From Nageia nagi (taxonomy: Eukaryota > Pinophyta), in assembly GCA_050084985.1 (NCBI GenBank), contig JBITNC010000001.1, positions 54,932,001 through 54,996,000 on the forward strand: a stretch of DNA of 64,000 nt, in the 5' to 3' direction. A program made the translations under genes and the position numbers. The notes beneath the pieces are model-generated. The model was not told the DNA's origin and did not search any database. It saw only the letters and a list, made by a program, of their open reading frames with translations. Shown in pieces: positions 34,353 through 47,200 of this stretch (the stretch's first letter is position 1; each line of letters begins with the position of its first letter).

Positions 34353-35152
34353 CTGCAGAAAATAAACCATGTTTTGCAGGAATGACACAAGTACATGAAT
34401 GTAGTTTTTAAATATAGAAACAAAGAAATATGGAAGATTCCAATGCATCAACCTGAGCATCTTTAGTATATATAATTTTCTTCTTTATTTAATTTGATGC
34501 ACCCCCTTCCCTTTCCTTCTTGTACCCTTGTCTATTTTCTGTAAAAAACTGTAAGGTAAAAGAAACAATATTTTCTGGGTGCGACTAGAATTAAGTATTC
34601 AATTCCAGTACAAATGATTATAATTAAAAACCATATAGAATTTATAATAGTAAAGAATTGTATATTATACGTTTTCTTTTACTTCAACAAGATAATCATG
34701 GTTTGCTACCAAGGATACAATGAGTTTTATAAAAATTTACGTCAAGCAAGTGTCAGAATGCTTTCATAAAGCAAAACTTCATTACTCTTATATGTTGGCT
34801 TTTTCTTCTTTCATCATTGATAAATAAGCTTTTAATTGGGATTTCAGAACACAAACTTGGTGACGTCTGATCCATCTGCAATCATCCATGTTAAGAAACT
34901 TTCACAGGAAAAAACAATGACTTCAACAAATTCTGAGCTTCTATGTCCGAGACCTGTCAATAAAGAATACCAGATCCAATTCTAGCCTTACAAAGGATGC
35001 AAATTTCAATGTCTTTGGTATGAACTGACAAACTTGCAAACCGAAATGCAGAAAGCTACAATCACACTTCACTCCTTCATTCTTTTATCTGTCTCTGGAC
35101 GAGATATTCTGATTTATGACCTTGAGAAATTTATATATAGAAAACAATAACA
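34353..35152. other. No further exon recognised
   Basis: Flank on the 5' side of the NADK exon. No block of the upstream nucleotide-binding region (GDGVIVATPTGSTAY) is seen on the minus strand. Confidence 0.5.
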
Positions 35153-35380
35153 GACTCCATGTATTCTTGTATACACAATCTCTTGATGATGTGTGAAGTA
35201 GCTCACTTGAAAGTCAGACTTAAAATTTTGCATACAGAGGCACCCATAAGCATTCTACCAATAAAAGACTCCATGTATTCTTGTATACACAATCTCTTGA
35301 TGATGGGTGAAGTAGCTGACTTGAAAGTCAGACTTAAAACTTTTCTTACAGAGGCACACATAAGCATTCTACCACAATAA
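35153..35380. repeat. Two-copy tandem duplication, 114-bp period
   Basis: gactccatgtattcttgtat at 35,153 recurs at 35,267. The copies differ at only a handful of positions (gtgtgaag/gggtgaag, gctcac/gctgac), so the duplication is recent. Confidence 0.92.
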
Positions 35381-38300
35381 ACTATATTATTTATAGAGGA
35401 AGATGCAAACTGGCAATAATTTTCAAAACCATTATCTCTGAATACCTGCAATGTTTATCATAATCACAGAGGCACATTGTAGAGATTTGACTCCTTTTTC
35501 CATTGTTATGAGTTGGGCATTGAATATACTGTACCTACTGTGACATCATTTGTTAGTCTGCAGGTGAAAAACCTCTTTTCCTAAAATTTAGAGTTCTGGA
35601 TTGGAACCTGCACCAGTGCTAAAGAGGGGGATTGTATGCTTTTGTGAATTGATGGTGATGGAATTCTATGGTGTGTCAGAAATGCTTCTTACATGCCGAA
35701 GTGCTTGAGTTATTAAGTGAGCTTAGGGCAGATTGTTTTAAGTTATTTGGATCGTCTAATTTCTCTGAATCTAAGATAAGATATGCATATTTTTCTTCAG
35801 TCAGAAATGATGTGGATCTACATCTTCAAATGTCTTGAAAATTCTAGAATCTTCTGGGTTGAGATGCACATACTAATAAATGTGCATTTAGCTAGGAAGT
35901 CGCGTGTCCAGTGAAGTGTAGGAACATCTCTAAAACCCATAAATACTTGTTGGGTCCAATACACGTTATGGGGCTGTCTCTAAACATTTGTCTTTGTGGG
36001 GTGTCTATATGTCTCTGGTATGTCACAGGGACTGGCATCGCAGGGACTCCTAGATATCCCTGACATGGTTGGGGGTTTAGTAGACTTCCCTGCCCCACCT
36101 GTGGATTTTTAGGAATCCCCAATGATCCCATTGCATATTGACATGACAAACAACAGAGAAAGGGGAACAGCACAATCATTGTTAGTCAGTTACTCTCAAA
36201 GACAAATATATGCAAGAAAAATAGTTTCATGCAATGAAATTATGGATTCATAAGTTTGACTGAGAAACTAAAATAGGAACTGTATAAATTGCAAATTACA
36301 ATCTTATAAAATCGAAATCCAAACCTGGATTATGCAATTTTTTTTGTAATAATTTATGAAACATAGACAATGGAAATCTAATAGTGGGAATTACTGCATA
36401 TTAAATAATAAGACAAAATTATTACCAAGATGTAGAATCAGCTTCTAAATACAATAGTAAAAGTAACATCTACGTTTGCAACCAGCATCAATTAGCTTAT
36501 TTCATTGTACACATTTATCGTTGATTTTGTGTAGACAACATTTATTGATTGTTGTCTTCAAGGTATGCGCCAGTTAGGCTCTCTTTACTTCAATAGAAGG
36601 AAAGAAATTCATGAATGTCCTCAAGTGACCAAAGTAGATCAATGGACTGAAAGGGAACTTCTTGATGCATGGTCGGTGTTCCAACTGAAAAGACAAGAAA
36701 CTCATGATGCATGTTTGTCGAGATGGTTTTGCTCGTGGATGACAAGCAGTTGTTCCATGACAATGGAGAGAAGCATATTTATCTCATCTTGTCTGAGTAG
36801 GGAAGGTTGTATAAACCCTATTAGTAGGATGCAAAAGAGGCAATGGTCTTGCAGATCTATTACTGCTTACATGGAAAATAGAAACGCAAAAAACTCTTAC
36901 TGCCTTTTGTAAGAGGAACACAAGGGAAGAAAAGGATCAGACTGGTGGTTCAAGAAACTTCCTTGCAAGGTGTGGCACCTCTGACTGAATGCTTCACGAA
37001 TGGAAAGAGATAAAACACCATTAGACGATGTAGCAAACCAAAGTAGCCAGTTATGTCCTTTTGTCTTTGAACATGAAGCAACGGTAAGAAGCTTTGTCCT
37101 CTTTGGGTATATGGCATTTTGTTGTCATATGCAGTTGATGAAAACAATCTGAGTTGGCCAAGAGGAGTCTAGATGTCTTGTGTTTGGTGTCTTTGGATGT
37201 AGTCAGGGCATTTCATCATCAATTTGTGAAAATCTATTTTTTTAATTCACCAATTTGGGGCAAAGAATCTCGTAAAAACTGATACAGGTAACCAAAATAC
37301 ATTGTTAATAGGTGTCCTCCCAATCAAAAGTTGTATGGGATCATTCAAGGAGTACTTGAAGGAAGGAAACAGGTCTATATAGAAGCAAATAAAATGATGA
37401 ACAAAGCTAGCTTTTGAATACCAGCCATGCAAATGACTGCCTATACACCTTAAAGCCACCCCGTTTGATGAACGAATGACCAAAAATAGATCTTTTTCCA
37501 ACCAGCTCATAGTTGCCCATTGACCTAGTCTATGGACATGAAATATGATCCTTGAGATCCTCTTATGATGTAGATGTTGACCAGAAAACTTGGCCTAGTC
37601 TTAGATGCATCAGTCTACGATACGAGCTACTTAAAAGCAAGATTGTCGCGGACTGGGGACAGCGGACCAGGGGATGGGTTTCCAGGGATGGTAGGAGATG
37701 GAGACCCAATTTTAGGAAATGATTGGAGGTTGGAGGATGAGAAGTATATAGTTAAAAATCCTCAGAATTTTCAGATTTATGAAAAATAAATATAGTTTCA
37801 ATGTTTCATTCATCATTGACATTCATGATTCATCCAATGACCAATTCAAACATGTAACATAATTTGAAAATCAACTTAAATATAAAATATGTGTATCATT
37901 GATTCATTATTGTCATATCAATATGAAATTATAATATCATATTGATTCATACAATAATTTATAGTTACTACAGCCATTCTATAGTCTACATTGCTACACC
38001 CCTTTGTTGACTGTTAGAACTATACCTGTATACTTGTTTGGGACTATTATGCATTCATTGGACTATTTTTGACCTAACCTAACTTGTGTATTTGTTGGGA
38101 TTTTTTTTATACTTGAACTAGTGAACTTCAATTGTTTCTAGTGCATTTGTTGGGACTGCTTTTGATACCTGAATTTGACTGTTAGTTTGCATTTGTTGGA
38201 TCTCTTTTGTGATAACTGAACTTGATTGTTGTATATGTATTTGTTCAGGACTGTTATATGCCAAAAAACGAACAATGAAAAAATTCATGATTTGAAATAC

Positions 38301-38750
38301 AATTTTATTATTTTTCTCTCCTAATGGTATTTTCACAATTTTATTGATTTTACTCACTAATGGTATTTGAAGTTTCAAGTATTGGGTTCAAGACCGAGAG
38401 TGAGTGACTTGTGCATGAGCATGTTGAATTATCGATGGTGCTGTGAGAGGTAAGGACAAGTTGTGGAAGAAAACATTAGCTATAAGGCTGATCCTTGTTT
38501 GCCAGAGGCCACCTATGTGCAGATTTACTCAACATTTATAGGCTACTTCTCTCCATACAATCTTGTATTCAGCCAGTCCCTTCAAGTATTGGGGGTTATT
38601 GCAGGAAAAAGAACATGTAAACATTGCATATCCATAGCATAGCATTCAATCTGTTCGAACAGGCCACTCACTAAAGAGTCAATGACTCAATACACACCTA
38701 AGTACAATGCTGAATAAAAGTTCACTAGTTCAGCTAATGATCATGAATAG
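35381..38750. other. 3.4 kb without a recognised gene
   Basis: Open frames at 36,565-36,912 (plus) and 37,247-37,510 (minus) show no family motif. Two G- or C-rich patches stand out from the AT-rich background, 35,985-36,130 (repeats of gggact and tcccctg) and 37,635-37,720 (gggatgg repeats). They look like subterminal motif clusters of a non-autonomous DNA transposon, but I could not define ends. Confidence 0.45.
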
Positions 38751-40110
38751 AGCTTGCTGCTGACATTCTTGTGCTATTCTTCAATGCCTCAGCCAAGATA
38801 ATGGTTAATGGCCAACTTTCAGATTCTATCAATTTATTTAAACCCATTAGGCAAGGGTGCCCTCTAACTCTTTCTGCTTACAGCTAATGCTTTAGGATAC
38901 TTGCACTTGCTGGAAGCAAGAACGAAGGAAGGTGTGTGTTACAAGGAATTTCTATTCCAGGGGGTACAGTCATCAACAATCACTTTGCAGATGATTCTTT
39001 TATCTCAGTTCCGCTAGATAGACAATACTATACAATCTCTAGATCTGTTTTTGTGCAACTACAGGTGCTAAAATAAGAGGATCCAAATCAGAATTTTGGA
39101 TAGTTGGTGCTGACTCCCTTCCTGAGAGTTTTTACCTGCATGGAAACACATGGGAGATGGGGAGATTGTTCATTATCTTGGGATCCCTTTTGGCAACTGT
39201 TTCTCGCTTAGTGATATGCGGAATAGGTGCCTGACTAAATTTCAAAAAAGCTTCAAGGCTGGAAAAGTAAACTGCTTTCCTTATCAAGTAACTTGGAAGT
39301 GGTGACCAAATCATGCAAGCCTGTCACGTTTATCAATTTATTTAAACCCATTAGGCAAGGGTGCCCTCTATCTCTTTCTACTTACAGCTAATGCTTTAGG
39401 ATACTTGCACTTGCTGGAAGCAAGAACGAAGGAAGGTGTGTGTTACAAGGAATTTCTATTCCAGGGGGTACAGTCATCAACAATCACTTTGCAGATGATT
39501 CTTTTATCTCAGTTCCGCTAGATAGACAATACTATACAATCTCTAGATCTGTTTTTGTGCAACTACAGGTGCTAAAATAAGAGGATCCAAATCAGAATTT
39601 TGGATAGTTGGTGCTGACTCCCTTCCTGAGAGTTTTTACCTGCATGGAAACACATGGGAGATGGGGAGATTGTTCATTATCTTGGGATCCCTTTTGGCAA
39701 CTGTTTCTCGCTTAGTGATATGCGGAATAGGTGCCTGACTAAATTTCAAAAAAGCTTCAAGGCTGGAAAAGTAAACTCCTTTCCTTATCAAGTAACTTGG
39801 AAGTGGTGACCAAATCATGCAAGCCTGTCACGTTTATAATTCTTCTGTTGGCTGCCCAACACAACTCAGTACATGGGACTTGAGAAGATCATTCGCTCAT
39901 TTTTATGGTCCAACTTTGATGGCTCTAAGAAATTACTGCCATCACTTGGAAATACTGCACCATTCCTAAAGTAAGAGGTTTGGGCCTGCTTGATATTCAA
40001 ACACAGGGCAAGGTTTTGGAAGCAAAATGGATAGTGAGGGTTTTGGAAGGCAATGAAAGTTGTAAACTCCTGTTGAGACAGAATTCAAACTTGCACATAT
40101 TTTGAATCAC
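38751..40110 (+). pseudogene. LINE reverse transcriptase fragment with internal duplication
   Basis: The plus strand reads as L1-type reverse transcriptase: 'ASAKIMVNGQLSDSINLF', 'KPIRQGCPL', 'LQGISIPGGTVINNHFADDS' (the FADD catalytic motif), 'FPLRVFTCMETHGRWGDCS' in a shifted frame (consensus LHGN.W.MG..V.YLGIPFG), and then an 'IIRSFLWSNFDGSKKLLP' block near 39,890 followed by 'VRGLGLLDIQ'. It lacks ORF1 and endonuclease. A 504-bp part is duplicated in tandem. The same family occurs at 59.5-60.3 kb, and homology between the two begins at the same point ('gctgacattcttgtgctatt'). Confidence 0.85.
38828..39835. repeat. Two-copy tandem duplication, 504-bp period, nearly identical
   Basis: 'atcaatttatttaaacccat' at 38,828 recurs at 39,332. 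I count only about three or four differences over 504 bp (for example aactc/atctc, tgctta/tactta, actgct/actcct). It covers the FADD region of the LINE fragment. This is either a recent duplication or an assembly artefact. Confidence 0.93.
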
Positions 40111-40214
40111 ATAATTCAAACTTCATGGGCAGTCAAAAGAACTTGGCTATGCAATTTTATGTTATTTTTAAAAGAGAAAGGAAAATATAATTAGACCAGA
40201 GAATTAAATTCTAG

Positions 40215-40647
40215 CCATAGTAGTAAATCTCGGACTCGGCTCGGACTCATTGAGGTCCACTCGGACTCCAGACTGAAAACTCCGTGAAAAAATCAGCCAA
40301 ACTCAGCAAAACAAAAAAGTAAAAAATGTGTATATTTTCACTGAAAACATAAGTTTTATCAATTGCATATTACTTATAACTGTTATTAGTGTCTTCTAAA
40401 AGCCTACTTACTCAACATCAACATTATACAATTTATAATATACACAATTACAAATAAGAAAAGGTGAATAGGAAGGGGCATATGTTTATATTCATCAAAA
40501 TGTTATAGCTTCAAAGTTCAAAATACAAAATGGTCCAAATTCACTGAAACTCGCCAAACTCGCGTGTTTGAGCTGGACTCGTCCCAGCCAACTCAAACTC
40601 AGGATTCGCAAGTTTTGGCGAGTCCCGGCGAGTTTTGCTACTACGGT
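40215..40647. mobile_element. MITE-like element with TAGTAGYAAA termini
   Basis: Left end tagtagtaaatctcgg and right end (reverse complement) gtagtagcaaaactcgcc are inverted copies. Inside both ends, 'ggactcg' and 'ctcgccaaactcg' motifs are repeated, and the GC-rich ends surround an AT-rich core. No coding capacity is seen. The pattern of short terminal plus subterminal repeats is typical of hAT-derived MITEs. Flanking ttctag and tcctag are a weak candidate target duplication. Confidence 0.6.
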
Positions 40648-41500
40648 TCACTCCTAGTCTGGAACTTTCTATAACTCATGAACATTCATGTTGTTAACAA
40701 AAAAAGGTTTTATTAATTTTAGCATTTAGAGTTTACATTATCATATGGAAAAGAAATAGCATGCTACTATAAACTCTTGGAGATATTTCCAAGCCTTTTT
40801 ATATGTTTCCAATTAAATTTCTTTTCATGCTATGAGAATTGGATGGACTGACCATACTTCAGTATCTGGCAAATCTTAAAGATGAATTCTTTCTAATTAA
40901 AAATGGGAAACAAGTATCTAAAATGCATTTCGGCCTTTTGAACACTCTGCTGAAAATCTTTGCTTAATTTTCCATAGGATAAAAAGGAGCAAAAATTTTC
41001 AGCACATTCAGTCTCTCTAACAAGTCAATAACCATTCTTGTTTGATTTATAACTGCCTAGTTGTACACTATTTTGTTCAACCCTGCTTGATTTGACACAG
41101 CACTGCACAACCTTACCGCAACTTGGTAGCTGCTGCTATGGTTAAATTTCATATCTCAAGCTAATTTTAGTATGTTAAATCTTCATCGAAGAGTAGGACA
41201 GCATGGTTAAAGCTCTACCAGTTCATCACTGAAGGACTGGTGAAGAGCTGTGAAAGCAATTATTCTCAGGTATCCAATGTAAGAAGAAATTACCTTGTCA
41301 TTGCATTATTTCACATTGTGTACTCAATAAAGTGGATAGTCATTTTCATGAGGAAAAATGAATCAATTTTCAGTATATAAGTGGCTTCTGCAGAGAAAAA
41401 TAAGAGTTCACAGAAGAAGAGAGACAATAATATTGCACATCCCATTCAAAGAATCAAACATCAACTATAAGAGTGAACCATCTGAATGCAATCACGGTCA
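40648..41500. other. No gene seen
   Basis: AT-rich, probably intronic or intergenic. No motif is supported. Confidence 0.5.
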
Positions 41501-41731
41501 CTATGATTTAGTTGACATATTTTGTTCTTGAATATATGAAATCGGCATGTTCACCAAACTAATGGTGAACTTAACATCATCCCAAAGAATATTTGCAGGA
41601 ACAAACACAATAACAAGTAAACCATCAAACACTTGTGATGCAGAGTTTACTGCGAAGAAAACTCTCATGAGGGAGAATTCCATAGATGAAACGAGTGGGC
41701 TTGCCATTTTATTGAACTGAGCAATCCTGAA
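41501..41731 (-). other. Weak exon candidate, unidentified
   Basis: On the minus strand an acceptor-like tctaatgatttcag precedes an open frame of about 75 codons, 'IAQFNKMASPLVSSMEFSLM', 'RVFFAVNSASQVFDGLLVIV' and 'NILWDDVKFTISLVNMPI', ending in a stop. No family is recognised and no donor is needed if it is terminal. It could be a chance open frame. Confidence 0.22.
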
Positions 41732-43102
41732 ATCATTAGACTACAAAGCATGGAAAATGATTTTTGAGGCCCTCTTCATAAGCCAACAACATTTGTATCC
41801 CCTTCAAAGCGCTCTTCTACATAAACTTCCACTCCCTAGCTCAACGAGACTGACTCTTTGCAAAACATCCCCTTATCACAACTAAAAACTTTCTACGTCC
41901 TTACTATGAATTGATGGAAGCCTTCATCCTTCTATCTTCCAGATTCCAAGCCCCATAATGATCCTTCATGGGTTTTTGACTGGACCTAGCTAATCCTGTT
42001 GATAAAGCAAGGTAATTTTACTGATTGTAGATTGTTGCCACTAGCTTACCAAGACATTCCTGGTATTTGGAACCCTAAGTGAAGACCTTGTGGCCTCATA
42101 ACATTGTTTGCAAGCCCTAGAGACACCTAGGCAATCCCAACAATTGTACTTAAGATCCTAAGCATTTAAAAACAATGAAAGATGCAACAAAATTGCTTAA
42201 AATTGATTTAACAGCACTCTCGATGGTTCCTGAAACAAGGGCATCAATACAATTACTAACTTTTGAGGTCTTTCAACCACCGTTTGAGATTATCAAGTGC
42301 AATCCATTGTTTCAGGCACGATTACACTGGGATGCATACCCTGCTTCCAGGGGACCATCCATGTCTGCATCCCCTTAACATCCAGAGGGGGATTCACAAT
42401 TTTTCACTGAGATATGTTTATATGTTCCAGATAGGAGATTGATAATGCCATATAATGTTTATTGATTTCATGTTTTGATTTCTTATTATGTATTTATGCA
42501 TGAATTTATGAAAGAAAGTCCATTTTTGGCATTTTCTGTATTTGTTTTTGACATCACCTAGTGGCCTCCCATACCGTCACCCTTATCATCCATCCTGCCA
42601 TCCCTGAACCCAATACTCCATGTAATAGTGGTTTCAGGTGTACAGGTAGCTCCACAATCCTCATGCCTTTTGTAGTTTTGCCTCTTATGCAGACATGCTA
42701 AAGCTGGACTTTTTGGCTTTTTCCTATATGACTTGATGAATATGTATAAGTTACTAAAATCATCATTGAAGTCTCTCCAGAAAGATATCTGATGCATATG
42801 GGTGAGGTGTTGTGCCCTACACAACTCACCCCAAAAGTTTGCAATTTTGGGTACCCTTAGCAACTTTCACTCGTTTGATACCTAGTCAATACAGCTTCCC
42901 CTCGTCTCTGATTGACTCAAAATCACACCTATTATCCCAGCACCTAAGTGTGTTCAGCCACCCAGTCTCGGTCATGTCATGTTGAAAAAATAAAACCCTC
43001 GAAAAATGACTAAGTCTAGGAATTTAAGTCACGTTTAGGTGAAACTGAAAAATCTGAGTCGAGTCGAAACCAAGCAAGTCGGATCTGGGCCACCCTTAGG
43101 CC
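41732..43102. other. No gene recognised
   Basis: It contains two C-rich patches (42,340-42,385 and 42,555-42,620) resembling those at 36.0 and 37.7 kb, and chance frames only. I looked here for a 5' LTR of the 44-48 kb element and found none. Confidence 0.45.
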
Positions 43103-44072
43103 TGACGCATGCCCCAGGAAGACAAAATCTTGTCTTTCTAGGACGTGCGCTCGGGCCAGGATGATGCCCAATTCGAAGTTCAAGTCCAGAAGTGCGAATT
43201 GGGTCACCTTTGGACCTAGCGCATGCCATGAAAAGGCAAAATCTTGTCTTTTTGGGGCATGTGCCAGGCTCAGGAAGACACTCAGGACAAAATGGAGGCC
43301 CGGAAAAAGTAACTTAATGCATTTCAAGGTTGGCGTATGCCTCAAAAAGATAGAATTTTGTCTTTTGGGAGCACGCGCCCAAGCCAAGAGGCCACCAAGA
43401 TGGACTTGAGACCCGAAAGATCAAAGTGCACTCACCCAAGGGGCTGGCGCATGCCTTAAAAAGACAAAATCTTGTCTTTTGGGAGCATGCGCCAAGCCCA
43501 AGAAGGCTTCTAGTTGAGTCGAAACACAAAAATTGGCTAAGGCATGGAGCCTCGAAGCCTGGATCCCGCTCCAGCATGGCCAAAGGGGCTACCGCATGCC
43601 TCAAAAACACAAATTCATGACTTTTGGGAGCATGCACCAAGCCTAAGAAAACACCAGGGCGGAACAAACTTGAAAATATGACCAAGTCGCGAGACCAAAA
43701 GACCAAAACAAAGCAAATCTAGCCACCTCCAACCCAGCGCATGCCTCAAGAAGACAGGATCATGACTTTCTGGACCATGCACCTAGACTTGAAGAGCCAA
43801 AGAGAGTGGAGCACGTTTCAAAAAGACAAAATCTTGTCTTTTGAAATCGTGCGCAAAGTTTGGAGGGGCATTTGGGTTGGAACGTTGGGAAAAATGAGCA
43901 AGTTGGACCCCGAGGAGAGCAAGAATCAGGCAAGATCAGGTCTCAGGATGATCTCCAGGGTCAAGCTGGATAAGGAAAAAAGCAAAGAAGGACAACGTGG
44001 GGAGTGCATTAACTCCCAAGGCTGGCGCATGCTCCAAAAAGACAAAATCTTATCTTTTCTGGGCATGCACCA
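43103..44072. repeat. Array of eight palindromic (hairpin) units
   Basis: Each unit reads like ggcgcatgcc..aaaaagacaaaat-cttgtctttt..gcatgcgcc. In the best unit (43,444-43,493) TGGCGCATGC pairs perfectly with GCATGCGCCA, and inside it AAAAGACAA pairs with TTGTCTTTT. Units start near 43,103, 43,218, 43,330, 43,444, 43,590, 43,736, 43,809 and 44,022. Spacings are 112-115 bp three times, then 146, 146, 73 and 213. Linkers are less conserved than the palindromes. The array ends about 160 bp before a TATA box and the gag-like frame. Repeated peptide patterns on the minus strand (variants of 'GLGACSQKTRFCLF') are its by-product. Confidence 0.88.
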
Positions 44073-44227
44073 AGCCTAAAGGAGCCTCAAAACCCCACGT
44101 CTGGTTCTAGCTGGTTGAACACTAAAATTCATGATGACGTAAATCTCGAGGTTGGCCATCTAGATGGCTAGGATATACTTTCTTCCTTAACCTAGCCAAC
44201 TAGGGTTTGATGAAAGCCAACTTTACC

Positions 44228-44235
44228 TATAAATA
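44228..44235 (+). promoter_or_regulatory. TATA box upstream of the gag-like frame
   Basis: TATAAATA in the context acctataaatacc, 40 bp before the ATG at 44,268, with the palindromic array just upstream. Spacing would put a start site near 44,258-44,262, giving a leader of only a few bases, so the true start codon may be further down. Confidence 0.5.
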
Positions 44236-44267
44236 CCAGCTCAGGGACCTCATTTTTCCAAATTCAA

Positions 44268-47200
44268 ATGGCACTCCTCTTCCACATTTGCACCAAAATT
44301 GCAGAATTTTGAGTTTGAAACTTGTCTAGTTGCTTGGAAAGGCTTGCGCAAGAGATTAAGGAGGCTAAGAGGGCAACGTGGGAGTCATAGGATTGCAAGA
44401 AAGCCAATGCATCACCTTGGGAGGTCCTCACCACTCGCCAAGCCACCATGACCACTTCCAAGAGCAATTTGGCCAAGGACTATGCACGTGATCTGGAGAC
44501 TATCATGCAAGATTGTATCATCACTATATGTGAGCGTCAAGACCCCTTGCCCCAGGAGGCGAGGTTCTCCAAGAACGGACTGGCCACTATCGAAGACACA
44601 AAGTTGCAAAAGGTGGATCCCATGCAGATGAGGGAGAAGATCCGGAACAAGTCAATCAATGAGTTGAAACAAGACATTGTCTTCTTCTCCGGGCTTTCAA
44701 ATTGCACCTTCGTCCCATTCACAACTCCGTTCCCAGAGTTGTGCTTAGAGATTGGCCAACATTGGAAGAAAGGTGAGAGAGTGCTCTAGGACATCAAGGG
44801 CAACGTCATCATGAACTTCAACTCTGAAGCCATCAAGATGACATTCCAATGGACTTCGAAGGGCAGCTTTGAGTACATTGAGGCAAAATCATTGGCATGC
44901 TATCAAGACACCAATAGGGTTGCTGCGATAATTAAGAGTTGGATGCTGGATGAACACCATGGCCTGAAGGGGAATGCACTCATCAATGCCCCTCGCTCCC
45001 ATTTCTACCCGTCCATGGAATTAATGATCCTCATGTTGTCGAGAGTTCTTGGGAAGGAAGATGCATCCAAATTCCGGAAGCAATTCTTTGGCTTCATCGT
45101 GGAAATTACCAGAGGAAAGAAGATCAAGTGGAGCAAGGTTTTGAGTGATAGCATCATGGACCAATTGTCATCATTAGGGACCACACACAAATTCTACCTT
45201 AACTCTTATTTGGTATACCTGCTACTTCAAGGCAAGCACAAGCCTATAGCCTTAGGGAAAGCCAACCTGATTCAGAAAGGGACATATGCCATATAGAAGT
45301 GCTACTCTAAGTGGAAGATCGAGAGGAGATGGGAGAACTTCACTATGAAGAGTGATGGATGGGAGTATGAGATCTACAAGGATCTCAAGGGAGAAATTAT
45401 TGTTGCTAGAATCTCCAACTCAGCCCAAGATGCGTTGAGGAAACATGGAGACTTTTTCATCCATCACCAGCATTACTCCTATATTCGACTCTATGGATCA
45501 GCCATGGAGCCATATCAACTGCCCCGGTATGTCAGCAACAGGATGCTCCTAAAGGAGATGATGATGCAGTTAACCTACCGCATGAACATGTTTGGCAGAA
45601 GAAATCAACCACTTCCAATTTGTCGATCATAGTGAGAGAATACCAGTGCAGAGCATGGGTGGATGTGACTTCCATGATAAAGGAATTAGGGAAGTACAAC
45701 TTCTAGAAGATGCCAGCTGCCAACCACTATGATCTTGAGCACCAAATTCATGACTTCTACATGAAGGAGAGGAAGAGAGCTTATGAGCATAGGCCACTTA
45801 GAGACGAGGAGCCGTTTTGGAACGTCAGTACTGAAGTGGAAGTAAGGAAGATTTGTGCTAAGATGCAAGAAAAGGCCCAAAAGCAACAATGGGAAGTGGA
45901 AGCCTCCATTGATAAGAGGTTGTCTCAGTCTCAGGGAAAGAAGCCACAATAGTCCACCTCTAGAGTCACCCAATTTCCATCGGCGATTAAGGAGCCTGTT
46001 GGGCAGTATGCATCCATGCGTGGAAGAATCCAATTGAGCAGATAATATAGCAGGTCTGGGAGACAGTTGATGAGCATGATATGAGAGAGTGTGTGGCAAC
46101 AAATAAGGTAGTGAGATGTGTTAGGAACAAAAAAGCAGATCAGTCGCCACCCCAGAGGTCGTCAAGAGAAATAGTGTCACGTCCATCCCAAACCGTTCCA
46201 CCATCAGGATCAGAATCCTCGGGTCATCTATATGAGCCCGACAATACCCCTAAGAGAGAACAAAAAGAAGAGCAAGGAGATGATTATGAAAGCTTACTTG
46301 GAGAAGGGGCATATGAGAGCATACCCGAAGATGAGTCCGATGGAGAACCAGAGAATGAGCATGTAGCCAATACCATTCTTGGAGAAGATATTCAGGATGC
46401 ACAAGGTGAAGAAGAGTCGTCATTGGAGATGTTGAAGGAGGTCCACAACCATACCATCTTGGAACCTTCAACATCTCGACAGAAGAACAAAGATCCAATC
46501 CCTGAGTCAATACCAAAGAGAGTGCAATTGAAGAGGGGATCTCAGTCCAGATTGTCAGTGACACCCATGAAGGTTGCAAAGAGAGACCATCAAAGAGAAT
46601 CAGAGAAAATGCTATCAATATTGCTGAAGCAATTGTTGAGACCCATCAACCTTCATCCAACCAAGAATGGAGCGTGGATATGGACGAGTGCCTCGACGTC
46701 TTTAACATGGATGTCAAGGAGGAGTTCATAGCTAAAGGGGCTAATGATCAAATTGGGGAGAGTTCTACTCGTCTGGGGAGGAGTCAGACTTATGTGCACA
46801 TGACAAATAATGCGGTATGCATTAAGACTATAGTGGTTGACAAAGACAACCCCCAGGGTCCCGAAGACTTGAGGCAAATAAATCAAATTATCAACACAAG
46901 TCCCATTGGCATGACAAGAAGGAAACATGCAATCATCTCAAACATAGAGGCAATTGCCAAGGACGGGCTCCTGAAAGAAAAAGAAATAAAGAATTTGAAA
47001 AAGGAGTTAGCCACCCAGAGGAAGTAGACCCGTGAGCTTGAGTCAGCCAAGGTACCCACAAAGGAGCTTCGAAAGGTGAAACCCCTTAAGGAGGGCATGA
47101 TGGCAGTAAAGCAAGAAGTGATTGAAGAGGTCCTAATAGTATTGAGGCATTGAGGCTCTCCATCAGGTCTCGTTTGAGGAGGAGAAGTTAAAGCACATAA

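Noticed and set aside
36565-36912. Plus-strand open frame of 115 codons
   Set aside because: No motif of any known family; alternative frames are equally plausible, so no gene is called.
42558-43010. 5' LTR of the copy A element
   Set aside because: Neither the LTR start (tgaaggatgagg) nor its end (caccccaaca) nor a primer-binding site occurs here.
43016-43706. Long minus-strand open frames with repeated GLGACSQK-type peptides
   Set aside because: They are by-products of the palindromic array: the repeat unit length keeps short frames open, and there is no conserved domain or start context.
43103-44072. CRISPR-like spaced palindromes
   Set aside because: Units and linkers all drift, spacing varies from 73 to 213 bp, linkers are not unique spacers, no cas genes occur, and the genome is plant.
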